Shown: positions 12,601 through 24,605 of the stretch, piece after piece | How the letters are laid out: each line of letters starts with the position of its first letter | Position numbering within the stretch: the first letter of the stretch is position 1 | Source: Dolomedes plantarius | Lineage: Eukaryota > Arthropoda > Arachnida > Araneae > Dolomedidae | Assembly: GCA_907164885.2 (NCBI GenBank) | Contig: OU015493.1 | Coordinates: forward strand, 52,825,496 to 52,889,495 | Reading direction: 5' to 3' | DNA: 64,000 bases | Position numbers and translations under genes: made by a program | The notes under the pieces: model-generated | The model's database searches: none | Seen by the model: only the letters and a program-made list of their open reading frames with translations | What the model was told of the DNA's origin: nothing

Positions 12601-14763
12601 CGGTGATGCTGTTGCATGTCAGCATTTTCGTTTGAAAAATGAATTTACATACAGCAGTGATAGCTTGTTTCACCGAGTTCTTCACACAGAGAATTATTTC
12701 ATACTTCGTAAAATATTTTTGGAACATATTATAAGACATGTATAGAGAATCTCTTCTACGCGTCTTTTGAGTCCTTATAAAATCGATTTTAGGATGGAGA
12801 AATCCTGTAGGGAGATACTTTTTCATATCTCTAAAGAATGGATCTTAAGATTTTTCATGCTAGAAAATGGCACTATTTACAGCTATTTTTTCCTTACAAA
12901 CGTGTTTCTTTTCAAGCCATTGTTTTACGCTCTCCTTATTAGAAGTATTTTAAAACAAATACTAATTTATCATGAAATACACTGATATTACTAAGGGAAA
13001 AGAAAATAATGGGAACAGTACATGAGAGAACGAATGGTTTAATTTATGAGAAGCTGGAGTAAAAATGAACGAGAAGAACGATTGGAATTCGATGTGGCAA
13101 GGAGGTATACTGATCTTCTACATAAATGTGTTTATTCCGTTCATTTGTACAAATTCCTTCGAACTGCTGGCATTATAATGAAGGAGGATATGAGATCTGA
13201 CTCGTCGTTCCAGAAGAAGCTCCCATATCGGCCGATGGCGTCAACTGACTGAAGACACCATGGTAGCTGCACTGATTTCGGTCTCATGAAACCACGACGA
13301 GAGGATTTATTATGTACTTCTGGAACCATGGACAACATTTGAGGAGAGAGTCTGATCTATGAGATGCACATGATAATATGGAAAGCACAGTGTCGTCTCG
13401 TTGGTGTAATATGCCTCTGCGAATCTTCTTGGTCAATTTGTGAGCCGTCCTCTCTGATAATATCTTCTGCTAAGATCCTGGACCCTGTTTCGCCAACCAA
13501 TCAGGTTGCGGGATTCATTTTGCTCTCGACTAGTAGTTAAGTTTGATCTTTTTTAACCTCTGTAATACAAATTGATCATCTTGCTTCCTTTTTCGGCCTG
13601 TTTGCACGGGTTGCTTGATAGTTCTTTCCCATCCTAGGTTTGATCCCAGCGTTTAACATCTTTGCTGCTCGCGGTCCTCTGTGGCTCGTCTTCGACTTTT
13701 GAGAGTTTAATCTTTATATTTTGCTTTTTATCTTATCTTATATTGGAACATTTTTTTGACAAGTCTTGTTGATTTAATTTTGTGTTAACTTTAACTTACT
13801 AAATTCTAATTTTGTTTTTGTTTTTGTAACTTCTTTAATTTATTTTGTAATTTTGTAATTTAACTTTTTTTTTCAATTTTTTAAATCTTGATTCATTTCT
13901 TCTTGGACCATGCGTGAAAAGCTTCAGTGCTTCCCATATCCATACCGAGGGTAAAGGGCTTTCTTAGCCCTATTTGGAACCTCACGAAAACTTTTTGTCC
14001 ATGTCCATCTGTATGGAATGCACAGATACATCAAGGTTGTAATAGCCACCCACATCATAACGTATCTACCGCCACAAACGAAACCAAACAGTCTGTGTGG
14101 TTGAATTTGGTTAAATATCTCCCAATGAAAACACATCCTGTTACGGAAACAGTATTGATGTTGATTCAGATTAATTACAGTTTTCGTTCTTGGTTAATGG
14201 AATTTCGTTCTTGATTAACCTTGAATGGACCTATAGTAAAGTCTTTAAAAGACAACATTTTGACTTTGCAATTTCCTCAACAGAATGTTGTGCTGTAACA
14301 CAATGTCACATGAGCATAACGAATAAAAAAAAATCTATGAGCTGAACTGCTCATTTCAGGTAAATTGAATTTGAAAGAGGGTAGTAGGATGCAGGTACGT
14401 TTTAATCACTAAATTATTTTATGGCATGATACAAATTAAGGAAAACCTCCAGTATTATATTATTATGGCTTAAATGGATGTTTGGATAATTTTACTTCAT
14501 TTTTCGAAAGAAATAAAATTGCTTACTTAGTTTTCAAGAAGATACAAACTAAAGATAAAGATAATTGAATTTCTCGCATTATGCAAATTTTGCATTGTTT
14601 AATTGGTTTTTCATTTTTTGTCGTAGTGACGTATGAGTTAAATGCACGTTCAGGTTTCAGAGTAGGTAATTCCTGAACTGTTGATGCTATTAAACGAACT
14701 TTCAATACTCATTTCGGTGGTACTTCCGCTCTCCGATGACATTCTTCTGAAATATCTGTGTTT

Positions 14764-14881
14764 GAAGGCATTGGCCTAGGTAACACAGTTAGCCAATTGC
14801 TCCTATGGTCCTATGGAGTAGGAAATAGAAGGCGATGGCCTAGATAACACAGTTAATCACATGGTCCTATGGAGTAGGTAA
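14764..14881. repeat. Tandem duplication, 50-60-bp unit
   Basis: Two adjacent units share ggcctaggtaacacagttag (second copy with one change) and cctatggagtagg. The first unit carries extra bases (gccaattgctcctat). Confidence 0.7.
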
Positions 14882-15034
14882 GCTGTCGCTGCAGAACGTG
14901 TTAAATGGAGCTATTCTGACCAAAATATTTATGATTGAGTAACTTTGCGCACAACATAAGGGTATGTTTGGACCTTTAAGTGGTGTTCTACAATACAAGT
15001 TAGGTAAGAAGCAGAAATGATAGACTTAAAGCTG

Positions 15035-15105
15035 ACACCAGTTTAGCCCTCGTGGAGCAAAACATGTCCGTAGTACTTCAGATCAACCAACCAATCAACC
15101 ATAAA
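15035..15105 (+). mobile_element. SINE 3' tail fragment
   Basis: The run tagccctcgtggagcaaaac, then gtagtacttcagatcaacc and a caaccaat-type tail, matches the 3' body of the SINE at 56868-57042. The tRNA-like head is absent. Confidence 0.45.
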
Positions 15106-16230
15106 TGTAAAAGGCTTTGATATTTTCTGTATATATCGATTCGTCTTACAAGTAAAGCTAAAATTTGTTTCAATTTAAGATTTCTTCAGGTATTTCACAT
15201 AGTAAATAAGGTAATAAAATCCTTATTCCTCGTTACTTGTACTTTGGTATAATGCTTAATCTGCGATAAGTATTGTGTAAGTTTCTCGGGCTGCTTTATA
15301 AAGGAGCTGCGCATTTGTTTAGAATACATGGTTTATTATGAAGAAAAAATACAGCAAGCAAAGAATTAACGGCTTAAGAATATATAAAGTTATATAAGTA
15401 GCTTCTATGTTTAAAAATAATATAGATGATTCATCTATAAAATCTAGTCAGTGCTTATGATCCTCTATTGAAAAACATAAATAAAAGAATTCATTATTTT
15501 CATTTTAGATAACCCCAGTTTACCCCCCCCCCTTCCCTAGTTTACAACTACAAGGTGCAATAAAAGAAATATTTTATCCCATGCGCAAGACACTCGTCTA
15601 AGAACATTTAGCTATTTAAAATAATACTTTCCCCATAAAAGTGCAGCTACATTCTACAAGCTCTTTCTCTCTTTGAACCAATTTAAGTAGTCTTCGTTAT
15701 TACAACTGCTGATGTATTTGAGAACGATTACACGAAATATTTCACTTCTTACAGTGTCTTCTGTAAAAGTGAATCCTGGCTAAGGAACTAACTATTAAAC
15801 AATATTTTTATTTTTCTCACAATATAAATCGTTAAACAATTTTCAGTTTCCTTCACTGACGCATCTGCTGGACATGACAGTAGGATAATATGTGATATGA
15901 TAGAAAGAATATATGATATTACAATCATATGAGACTTACTTGGTGTTTTTGAAGTATAATTTCCTTTTGACATATTTCAACAAACATTTTTCGCTTCTGA
16001 TTTAGTCCGCATTTTATGGTCCAAACTGGTGCCTCGTAAAGAATATCTCGACATCAGAAGTGTCATTACGTCCAATGGATCTTCAAACGGAACTAGAATC
16101 ATTTCATCTTTTATCAGATTTTGAAGTTAAATTATTATTTAAACAGAATAATTTTATGCTATTGCATAAGATGGTGTAGAATGCTATATAGAAATATTAA
16201 ATTCGTGAAAATTTGTTTGTAATTTAAGTA

Positions 16231-17199
16231 TAGTGATTTCCGCTTATAAGAATCACGTTTGTTATTACTGTTTTTGATTCTTATAAGCGGTTGATTCTTA
16301 TAGCCGAAATTTAGGTTTTTGGACAGGCACGCACACACCTATATATACATATATGAGATAATTTACCATAAAATACTCTTTAATTTACGTTAATTATCTT
16401 TTATTAAAATTATTTTTTATAATTTTAAAAATACAACTTAATTTCTAGACTTAGTGATACACATAATTATAGTAAGAGAAGAAAAAAAATCCAATATTTG
16501 TTACAACATAACTGCTTAACAGTTTTAACATTTCAGCTACAGGAAGGGAGCAAGTAAAAGTTTTCTATGGTAGTTTTACGTAATGGAGTTTTCAAGGGGC
16601 TGTTTATACCTCCTTCAATACCAATAGTCTCAGACGAAGATTCACCTTCTAGCTTACGTTACACGGTTTGATAACGTTCTGAATCTACTAATATCACGTT
16701 TTCCTAAGTCATAGGGGACACTTCGCCGAAGATTTATGTGTTTCAGGGTCCAGGAAGCCGCAACCAGGATGTGAGAGGTGGGAAAAAAGAGTCCCTGTCT
16801 TTGTTTGCCAGTGGAGTAAAGTGAAATCGGACCCGGGCGGATAAAGATGCCCAAGGGTCAAGCTAATAGGCCAGTGATGTGCTAAAGCGTTTAAGGGGAA
16901 ACTACTGTATTATGTCTAACAAAGAAAGGAGCGCATTTTACAACTGTATTCCATCCCATCTTATCACTCTTTCTTTAAAAAACAAAGAAAGAACTTCGTG
17001 CCTTTTGAGGGTTTAAGTTGCTTTTTTGGAAAAATGAAAGAAAGCGAAGGGTGTAAACTTATTCTTAAAACCGGTGGATTGATTCTTTAAAGCAAAAATT
17101 TTAACATGGAAATAATACATTTGTTTTTGCTTTCGCCATATTGATTCTTATAAACGGTTGATTTTTATAACCACTGATCACTATAAGCGGTGGTCACTG
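16231..17199. mobile_element. TA-flanked MITE, copy 1
   Basis: 969 bp, near-identical to 26704-27679. The ends are inverted (tagtgatttccgcttata against cagtgaccaccgcttata) and bounded by TA at 16229-16230 and 17200-17201. The internal motif ttataagcgg recurs near both ends. The TA duplication and the CAGTG end point to the Tc1/mariner-pogo superfamily. No transposase frame remains, so it is non-autonomous. Confidence 0.75.
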
Positions 17200-17445
17200 T
17201 ATTTCTCGAACTTATAAGATTTTCTACGGGCCTAGCTGGTACGGACATGCGCAGTCAGCGGCAAGACAAGCGGCAGCCTTCGGTGACGGCCGAAGCCTAC
17301 TCGCGGACTAATATAAGGAAGAGCCAAGACACACGAAAGGATAATTGCAGTTTATTTGGAGTGCTAAATCTGTCTAAGAAACTTGTATTCTAAGGTCAGT
17401 GTCACATTATATGGAAGATATAAATTATAATCCTGTATATATATA

Positions 17446-18401
17446 CAACCTCTGACAATAAAGTTCGGTGAATGAAGTCAGACCGGCCGATCTGGCAAGA
17501 CTGGAGAAACAAAACGCTGCACCTGCGTAGCGGTAGGTGTTGACCATCTGCCCCCCACCGTTGTTCAGTTGAGCGTCGTTTGTGTTCCGTGTAACACTTG
17601 TTTTACAAAGTGCTTGTTTAGTGCGTTTGTTCCGTGCGACAAATCGTTACCCAGAATTTAGGGATGAGAAAAACGTATTGTCGTCTTGTGCCACATCACT
17701 TGTATGACGATCACAAGCAGGCACGTTTAGATGCTTCACAGGATTTTGTCGAAACGGCGACACCAAACTTCTTGAACTGTATTGTCACTGAGGTGAAACG
17801 GGTCAAAATTTCAGTGTACCCTTCAGCATTCATCGTCGTGCCCTCAGGTAGAAATTCCTTGTGGATAATGCCTTGACTATAAAAAAAGGTAATGAGCATC
17901 GCTTTGATGCGTGATTTTTCTGCTCTGAATTTTTTCCGACGAGGTGATGCAGAAGAACGCCATTCCACGGTTTGCCGTTTCGTTTCAGGGTCGTACTTGA
18001 GACACCAGGACTCATCCTCAATGACAATACAGTTCAAGAAGTTTGGTGTCGCATCCGCCGTTTCGACAAAATCCTGTGAAGCCTCTAAACGTGCCTGCTT
18101 GTGATCGTCATCCAAGTGATGTGGCACAAGACAACACGTTTTTCTCATCCCTAAATTCTGGGTAACGATTTGTCGCACGGAACAAACGCATTAAACAAGC
18201 ACAACGCACTAAACGCACTAAACAAGCAGCAAACATGACTTGTTTTACAAGTCTTACACGGAACACAAACGACGCTCAACTGAACAACGGTGGGGGCAGA
18301 TGGTCAACACCTACCGCTACGCAGGTGCAGCGTTTTGTTTCGCCAGTGTTGCCAGATCGGTCGTTCTGACTTCATTCACCGAACTTTATTGTCAGAGGTT
18401 G
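17446..18401 (-). mobile_element. Mariner element with fold-back structure
   Basis: The element is bounded by TA (17444-17445, 18402-18403) and starts and ends with caacctctgacaataaagtt in inverted orientation. Instead of short terminal repeats, the inverted arms run about 350 bp (17446-17792 against 18017-18401). Each arm carries the mariner 5' end, 5' leader and N-terminal transposase codons. The central part holds the middle of the transposase on the minus strand. The real C-terminus and 3' end are gone, replaced by an inverted copy of the 5' end. Single-stranded, it would fold into a long hairpin. Confidence 0.8.
17711..18178 (-). pseudogene. Mariner transposase fragment (DD34D type)
   Basis: The frame reads through a mariner-type transposase middle section: a conserved RQIVTQ.LGMRK entry, then IEDESW containing the first catalytic Asp, and YDPETKRQ. 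It continues to about the HKEFLPEG region and then runs into antisense sequence of the inverted arm. The second and third catalytic Asp residues are missing, so it cannot encode active transposase. The family is the classical mariner (DD34D) group, recognised from the GDESW/YDPETK region. Remaining inverted-repeat sequence would yield self-complementary RNA if transcribed. Confidence 0.8.
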
Positions 18402-18413
18402 TATATATATATA

Positions 18414-19714
18414 CACACACAGAGGCTGTTCGCACTTTTTTTAGACGATTTTGGTAAGCGGTAATAAAAAATCGTTTGCTGCAAAATAAATAATTGCAAT
18501 TGTACTATGTTTTTAAAAGTCAAAATTATCGTCTGCGGCTTGAAAGTTTTGTTTTTATTCAAAATGGCGTTTTTAACAAAGCAGTGGTTCGAAGGCTACA
18601 TTTATGATCTTTCCGAAGAGAAATATGCTTACTCCGTTATCCAAAAACGATGTGAGAGTCATGGTTTTGTGATATCTAAAGCGTCGATATGCAATATCAT
18701 CAACAAGAAAGGAAAAAAACGTCAAATTGGAGCCTCAAGTGGGACAAAAATTCCAAACAAGTATCCAAGGAAAAATCGGACATCTTCGACTATTGCAAAG
18801 GTACGTTGTTTAATGTTAAAAGAAAATCCCCCTAGTCAAAGGACAGTTGCAAAATCATTAAAATGCTCGGTGTCCACTGTAAACAAAATGATAAACGTCG
18901 ATATAAATCTTAAGAAAGCGAAAAAACGCAATGTGCATCGTCTTCTTCCAGATCATATCGCTGAACGCAGGACACGCTGCAGAATTCTATATGAGAAACA
19001 CTTATCCAAAGAAAAATGGAAAACAATTGTCACAATAGATGAATCATGGGTGTATTTAAATTATTGCAACAAAAAAAGAGCCATTTATTATCATAAAAGG
19101 GGAGAAAAAAATTTAAGTACATGGTTCAAAGAATCGAAAGAAAGTTTTTCTAGGGGATTCATGATTGTTGCTGGTTTTTCTTATAATGGCAAGTTAAAAA
19201 TAAAGAGAGTGGGGAAAAAATGTCAAGATTAACTCCAAATACTATCAGGAACATATTTTATCGCTAATTTTTCTGAATGAAATACCATCGCTTTACCCAC
19301 AGTGCCATCAATCTGTGAGACTGCATCAGGACAAAGCTAGCAGTCACACATCAAAATCCACTGTAAATTTCCTAAAAGAAATGGAACAAAAAACTGGTAT
19401 CAAGGCCATACCCTTCACTGATATCCCTACTAAATCTCCCGATGTATCACCTATGGATTTTTGTGCTTTCGGACTTTTAAAATCTGCATTATCCAAACGA
19501 CCCTTACAGGACTCTGGAAAGCTGTTCAGGAGGAATGGGATACAATACCTCTTCTGACACTTCAAAAGGCATTATTATCCTGGAAATTGCGGTGTCGAAA
19601 GATAGTTCAGAATAAGGTATGTCAAATAGAACATTTAAAACACAAGAATTTTATGTAATTTAGTTTTGTGAATACAATATACATCGTCTAAAAAATGTGT
19701 GAACAGCCTCTGTG
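18414..19714 (+). mobile_element. Tc1/mariner DD41D element, copy 1
   Basis: About 1.3 kb. The terminal inverted repeats share agaggctgttc(g/a)cac and tttttagacgat. The right end is followed by TA (19715-19716). The left end lies in a (CA)n run with TA at 18412-18413. Only about ten bases separate it from the fold-back mariner, so both elements used the same TA-rich spot. The length equals that of the second DD41D copy at 35695-37301 without its SINE. Confidence 0.8.
18564..19658 (+). pseudogene. DD41D transposase, two frameshifts
   Basis: An open frame from ATG 18564 (MAFLTKQW...) runs to about 19230. The N-terminal part holds helix-turn-helix segments (PSQRTVAKSLKCSVSTVNKM). The first catalytic Asp is in VTIDESW. 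After a frameshift near 19215 comes LHQDKASSHTSK with the second Asp, then SPDVSPMDFCAFG with the third. Forty-one residues separate the last two, giving DD41D, the spacing of the Visitor/rosa-type branch of IS630-Tc1-mariner. A second frameshift near 19500 displaces the C-terminal tail, which ends at 19658. All three catalytic residues survive but the frame is broken. Its start is placed at the Met that begins the conserved N-terminus, not at an upstream Met. Confidence 0.75.
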
Positions 19715-19716
19715 TA

Positions 19717-20020
19717 TATTAGAAACATTGATTCGTATCGTAGCCTTGGTAATTGTATTTAGTGACATATTTGTTGCAGACCAGGTATATGATTGAATAT
19801 ATACAGTGTAAATAATATAGACATATTGTTTTGTATGAATTTTCTTATTTATTGTATTTAGTTGAGTATATACATTGTAAAATAGAGTATATGATAGTGT
19901 AAGTATTGTAAATAATAGCGAGTTAATAAGTTTGAAAACGCAATTATAAATTTATGGATAAAGCGTATTTGGGGCAAGATTATATGATAAGTTTAGGGCT
20001 AGTTAACGGCAGAAAATATC
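19717..20020. other. AT-rich spacer
   Basis: AT-rich sequence with repeated gta(t/a)at and tatacattgtaaa motifs and no coding signal. It leads into the LINE relic, whose 5' boundary is not clear. Confidence 0.4.
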
Positions 20021-20179
20021 TAAGCCAAATCCCAAAAAGTCGGTAGTCGTAAAGCCGGAAAGAATGTGCAAATACTTAGTATGGACAAAAAAAGATGCGG
20101 AAATGCACAGTACAAGCAAGAGTAAAGATTTGGAAAAATATTCTGAACAGAACTTAAAATAGGAATAAATTTTTGTAGA

Positions 20180-20787
20180 AAAATCTCAAAGGGTGGAATG
20201 ATTATAGGAGTGGACAAGCAAGATGATGTAGACGAAATTAACGCGGAATTTGAAATGACGAAAGAATTAAAAGATAAATATGAGGTTATGCAACCAAAAA
20301 AAGGACCCACAAATTATCTGCGGTGTGGAGGAAGAAATGGAAAGCGAAGAATTGTTAGAAAAGATGATTCGACAAAATGAAGAAATTCAGGAAGAGGTAG
20401 CAAAAGTTCTATTTAAATTTAGAGGCCATAGAGGTTTTAACTGGGTAAAGAGTATTAAGGGACAATCATTCAGTAAAATTTTAAAAAAATTAAAGAATAA
20501 AATTAAATTGGCATACATACAGTATAATTGAGTATGTTAAAGCCAATATTTGCTTTAAATGTTTTAAAATAGGACATATAGCTAGAGTATGTAATAATGA
20601 AAGAGTGTGTCGCCAATGTGGCAAAAAGGAACATGGTGATTGTAATAAGGATATGAATTGTAACTGCAAGCGTCTGAACGAAAAGATAGGATTAAAATTG
20701 GACACTGAACATATCGCCCCCGCTAATACGTGCCATTGTATCCACACGGAGGTGGAACGAATAAAATCTAGAGCAGATTATGGCTAA
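20180..20787 (+). pseudogene. LINE ORF1 (gag-like, zinc knuckles), R1/I-type
   Basis: A frameshifted ORF1 of a non-LTR retrotransposon. An acidic/charged N-terminal part (about 20198-20520) is followed by zinc knuckles: CFKCFKIGHIARVC at 20551-20592 (C-x2-C-x4-H-x4-C), then CRQCGKKEHGDC. This pattern typifies the nucleic-acid-binding ORF1 protein of R1/I/Jockey-group LINEs. At least two frame changes are needed. It is directly followed by ORF2. Confidence 0.65.
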
Positions 20788-20807
20788 TCAACTTAATAAC
20801 TCAATTT

Positions 20808-21720
20808 TTGTCTGATTCTTTTGGTGCAGTTAACAATTCACTTTTGGTTTCAAATAATAATATTAAACTGGTTTATAACTGTGTGCACCTTAATTTGAAT
20901 AAATCATATGTAGCAACATGCGAATTTATTGGTACTTTAAACTCGGATATAGTTTCAATAAGTGAACCCTATTATAGAAAAGAAGAAATTGATATAATTA
21001 CTGGGTTCCAAGGTACTTATCAGGGCATATATAAAGACAAAGAGCCAAGTGCGGCAATTTTTATTAAAAGGAAACTTAAATATTTAAATTTATTAACCAC
21101 TGAGTACACTGTAGCCATTAAACTTAGTTATGATGACCGCGAAATGATTTTTGTATCAATTTGTTTACGCCATCAGATGCGTAGAACGGAACCCCAGTGG
21201 AGGCAACTAAATGATTTGCTATATAAGTATCAACAATATGAAATAGTAATCATAGGTGACTGGAACGCAAGTTCTACACTGTGGGGAAGGCGCCCGGTAG
21301 ACCAACGGGGCCAAGAAGTTATAAATCTTCCTATTAGGTACAATGGCACAATTCAAAACATTCCAAACAGTATACCCACCTACGACGGTCCATTTGGCCA
21401 ACGTTGGCCAGATATTGTAATGTCATTTGGACTTGAACAACATCAAATAAAAAACTGAAGTGGTAGACGATTATAGTATTACAGACCATAATGCGATAAA
21501 ATTTGAAATTTGTACGGGAATAGGGGAAAGATAAATGTGAAACAACAGAGATGGGACATAAAAAATACTAGATGGCTTGAATTTAGAGCAGAACTTAAAG
21601 GAAAAACTAAAGCGAGTTATTGAAACTATAAAAGAAAAGGGAATTGATGAACTTATTGAAGTTTAGCCCGAGATTTGAATTCAATACGTCAAAAACTGTT
21701 TGTAATAGCACCATACTTTC
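20808..21720 (+). pseudogene. LINE ORF2, endonuclease domain only
   Basis: Encodes the apurinic-like endonuclease of a non-LTR retrotransposon. In order: an NLNKS segment, VSISEPYY (SEPY motif), VIIGDWNASSTLWG (catalytic GDxN) and PTYDGPFGQRWPDIV. A frameshift near 21455 separates ITDHNAIKFEI, the conserved (S/T)DH motif. Degenerate linker continues to about 21720 and then stops. Reverse transcriptase is absent, so the copy is cut off at its 3' side. No ATG opens the frame. The parent element is of the R1/I type (from the EN motifs and the paired zinc-knuckle ORF1). Confidence 0.75.
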
Positions 21721-23023
21721 AAGAGTAACGCGCCACCGAAATCAGTAGAAACAGAATTAAACGACATTGACAAAACGGGGTTTGTTTACAGAATTTTAGA
21801 TATTTTTAAGCTGTTTATCATTATTTGCTTCAAAAGCTTTTTATCAATAGACTATGAAAAGATGTCAGTTATACTGACCGTCCATAAAACAAAAGTAAAA
21901 TTTTTACGTTGATTCATTGAGATATTACTTTGAAAGGCGATTAAAAATGTCAACTTCGACTAATCTGGACTGCATTATATATAAAGCTCAGAAGATAGAT
22001 AGCAGCAAACGAAATTTTAAAGAGATGTCTTTTTTACACGACAAAAGAATATATTTCGGATAAAAAGGGGATAGCTCTGTAAATTATTGTGTGTTCAAAC
22101 ATTTTTGAGAGGTGGCAAATGTACCAAAAAAAAGTCATGTAAAACATTTTTCGCTGCTCTTAGACAATAAAAATTAAAAATTCAGTCTCCAGAATTACCA
22201 ATTAGTAGAATGAATTAGAACACTCAGTAAAATTCCCATATATTGCAACTAACTTCAGTTCGTTAGACTCTTTTAACAGCAATAGAGCTGGTAAGACATC
22301 GGGTCTGATTCGTTTCCATTTCAAATATGTATTATAGCATTTAGAACACAGTGTTTACACAATATGCAAATGAATATAGAACCATTTCCAGTAACACTGT
22401 AAATAACGAGTATTTTAGTCCCCCCCCCCCCTCCGTGTGGAAAGGTTAGTTGAGTTTACGTTCACATCTTTAGCAGCGCTATTTTTGTCCTCCGGTTTTG
22501 TAAATAATTTAGAATTAGAAATTCGTTTAGAATTATGAAGTCCACATCGTCATTTCTAACTTACTGAGAATGCACTGGTAACGGTTATCACCGGATCTCA
22601 TAAGAATAATTATTTCCATAACTGGATAATACCATAACTGGTGCCCCTCAGGGGGTTTACCTACTTTAGGTAAACACGGGTGTCACAATCCCGAGGTACC
22701 CCAGCGAACTCTCTCTCCCTTCCTTTTTCCTAACCAATTGAATTCAGTTAGTATTGACTACCGGACTGTCCTTAAAATATGAAATATTATGATTTTTTGA
22801 AATTGAATAGCAATAGAATTGATGTTTGAGTAGAATTCAAAAGTTATATAATGAGAAAAATGAATATAAAGTAAATAAAATGAAAAAAAAATATAGCATC
22901 GAATTTTTGTTATGGATCATATCATTGTTAAAAACTATGTTAAGGCTAAAGACATAATCGGAATGTTTAGTTTCACAGTTTGAAAAAGCGAAGAAAAGCC
23001 AACTTCTGCAATTTTCTGATTTT
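21721..23023. other. No gene recognised
   Basis: AT-rich with a C11 run near 22420. A patch at about 22630-22720 (cccctcagggggtttacc ... cacgggtgtcacaatcccgagg) is richer in GC and resembles the 3' end region of LINE-type repeats, but I cannot assign it. Confidence 0.4.
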
Positions 23024-23036
23024 AACTGAACTTCTA

Positions 23037-23954
23037 CATCCCTCGGAGAGAAAGGCTATCAATGTTATTAATTATTGCAACAAAACTGCAGGTGATTTCC
23101 CTGTTACTTGCTATACTGATGGCAGTAAAATTGATGGCAAGGTTGGTTTCGCTTTTGTTGCCTTCAAGAATGGCATTGAATTCGAGCATTTTCAATTTAG
23201 AATTCGAGATGAATGCACTGTTTTTATAGCTGAACTTTTATGTTTAAACTTTGCCATTAAATGGATCATGAATCGAGATAGTGCTGACAAAGATTATCTC
23301 ATTTGTACCGATTCACTGTCATCCTTGGAGACCTTAAAATGCATTGCTTCTGCCAATAGCATTATCGTCGAAATTCAAAGGCAACTCAAAACCCTTGAAA
23401 GTAAAAACGTCTCTGTTTTCTTTGCTTTTGTTCGTGGGCATACTGGTATCTTTGGTAACGAGCTAGCCGACTTCCTTGCCAAGTCCGCTACAAGGCGTGA
23501 AATTGACATTAGTGTTAATATTCCCAAATCTTTTTTTAAGAAGGTCATGTTTGAGAGTATGTTGGAGTCATGGAACCAAGAATACGTCAGCTCAAATAAT
23601 GGTAGTTTAACCAAGAAATTTTTCCCGTCCATTAGAATGAGACTCTCTTGCCATCACTTCTTTGCTAACTACAAATTGACTCAGTTCCTCACAGGACATG
23701 GAAATTTTAAAAGCTATTTGAGTAGATTCAAATTGTGTTCGGCGACCCCCTGTGATTGCAGCGTTGGTGGCGAAGAAAATGCTGAACATGTTCTGTTTTT
23801 GTGTTCGAAGTACCGCAGGGAGAGAAATATTTTTAAATTGGCTCTTAAGGACTTAAATATTAACTGGCCTCCCAATTTCTTTCTGCTCGTTTCTGGGAAG
23901 TGTGCTTTCGGCTTATTTTGTAAATTTATTGTAAATATTTGTAATTCTTCTTAG
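23037..23954 (+). pseudogene. LINE ORF2 C-terminus: RNase H + zinc knuckle
   Basis: About 305 uninterrupted codons. The RNase H domain shows its four acidic residues in CYTDGSK, FIAELLCL, ICTDSLSSL and GNELADFLAK, with the VRGHTGIFGNE segment typical of R1/I/Jockey RNase H. The C-terminal region has a C-D-C...H...C knuckle (PCDCSVGGEENAEHVLFLC). The open frame extends upstream to 22980, but those first codons are target DNA. Endonuclease and reverse transcriptase were lost by 5' truncation, so this is a dead copy. The intact frame suggests a fairly recent insertion. Confidence 0.8.
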
Positions 23955-24095
23955 TTTCTTTTATTTGTTTTATTTTGTCTGTTTCTTATGTTTTCTTAGT
24001 GTTTTATACTTACCTCTGTAAGTCCCGTGTGATACTTTGTGGTACACGGGAATTTTATGTGTATTTTTTAATTTAAAAAAAAAAAAAAAAAAAAA
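23037..24095 (+). mobile_element. 5'-truncated LINE insertion with poly(A)
   Basis: The insertion is framed by the 13-base direct repeat aactgaacttcta (23024-23036 and 24096-24108). It ends in a run of about 21 A residues at 24075-24095. These are the signatures of target-primed reverse transcription. Only the 3' end of the LINE was copied: the RNase H domain, a C-terminal knuckle and a 3' UTR containing a cccgtgtgatac...gtacacggg hairpin. Confidence 0.9.
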
Positions 24096-24334
24096 AACTG
24101 AACTTCTATTAACATTTTATTTCAAATTAAGTTGGTGGGACGTCCCCCCCCCCCCGACGTCTATGCTGATAGGTATCAGGTTGATTGAAAGACCTTGCTG
24201 CCTCTGAAGATATCGACGAAGAGCTTGGAAAATTACAGGTAGGCTGATTCTTTTGTTACAGATTCTGGCTTCGGTGTAAATTTTGAAATAGTGTGAATTT
24301 TGAATAATGTTTAGTGTTAAGTGCAATAAGTGCT

Positions 24335-24605
24335 GAATTTTATTGTATTAGAAATTGGATAAATGAAATCAATTTCTGAATGGAAACGAATATAGTTTCT
24401 GATATTGTTTTTTAAATGGTGAATACAAATAATTGGACCATTTAGTGTTCTGTTGAGAACAAGTGCAAAATTTAAATTCTGTTAGAAATTTGATAAATGA
24501 AATCAATTTCAGAGTTGAAACGAAAATAGTTTCTGACCACCGTGTACTGTGTTTTTTAGATGGTAAATAGTTAAGCCATTTACTGTTCAGTTGAGAGCAA
24601 GTATA
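24335..24605. repeat. Tandem duplication, ~135-bp unit
   Basis: Two adjacent units both read gataaatgaaatcaatttc, then gaaacga(a)ata...agtttctga, tgttttttaaatggt/gttttttagatggt and a ccattta(g/c)tgttc(t/a)gttgaga end. They are diverged by roughly 10-15 %. They lie in the leader of the degenerate gypsy element that follows. Confidence 0.75.

Larger units (their letters stand above)
9694..16230. other. Long gene-free stretch
   Basis: No gene is supported over 6.5 kb. Visible items: a less AT-rich patch at 12000-12440 without a recognisable product; T-rich sequence at 13700-13880; a duplicated 50-60-base unit at 14764-14881; a SINE 3' tail at 15035-15105; and a C11 run near 15523. A minus frame at 13924-14136 has a faint Tc1-transposase flavour that I could not support. 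Confidence 0.45.

Noticed and set aside
13924..14214. Overlapping frames on both strands, one with a GG..VMMWVAI stretch reminiscent of Tc1 transposase
   Set aside because: No catalytic motifs, terminal repeats or TA borders could be matched; similarity is too short.
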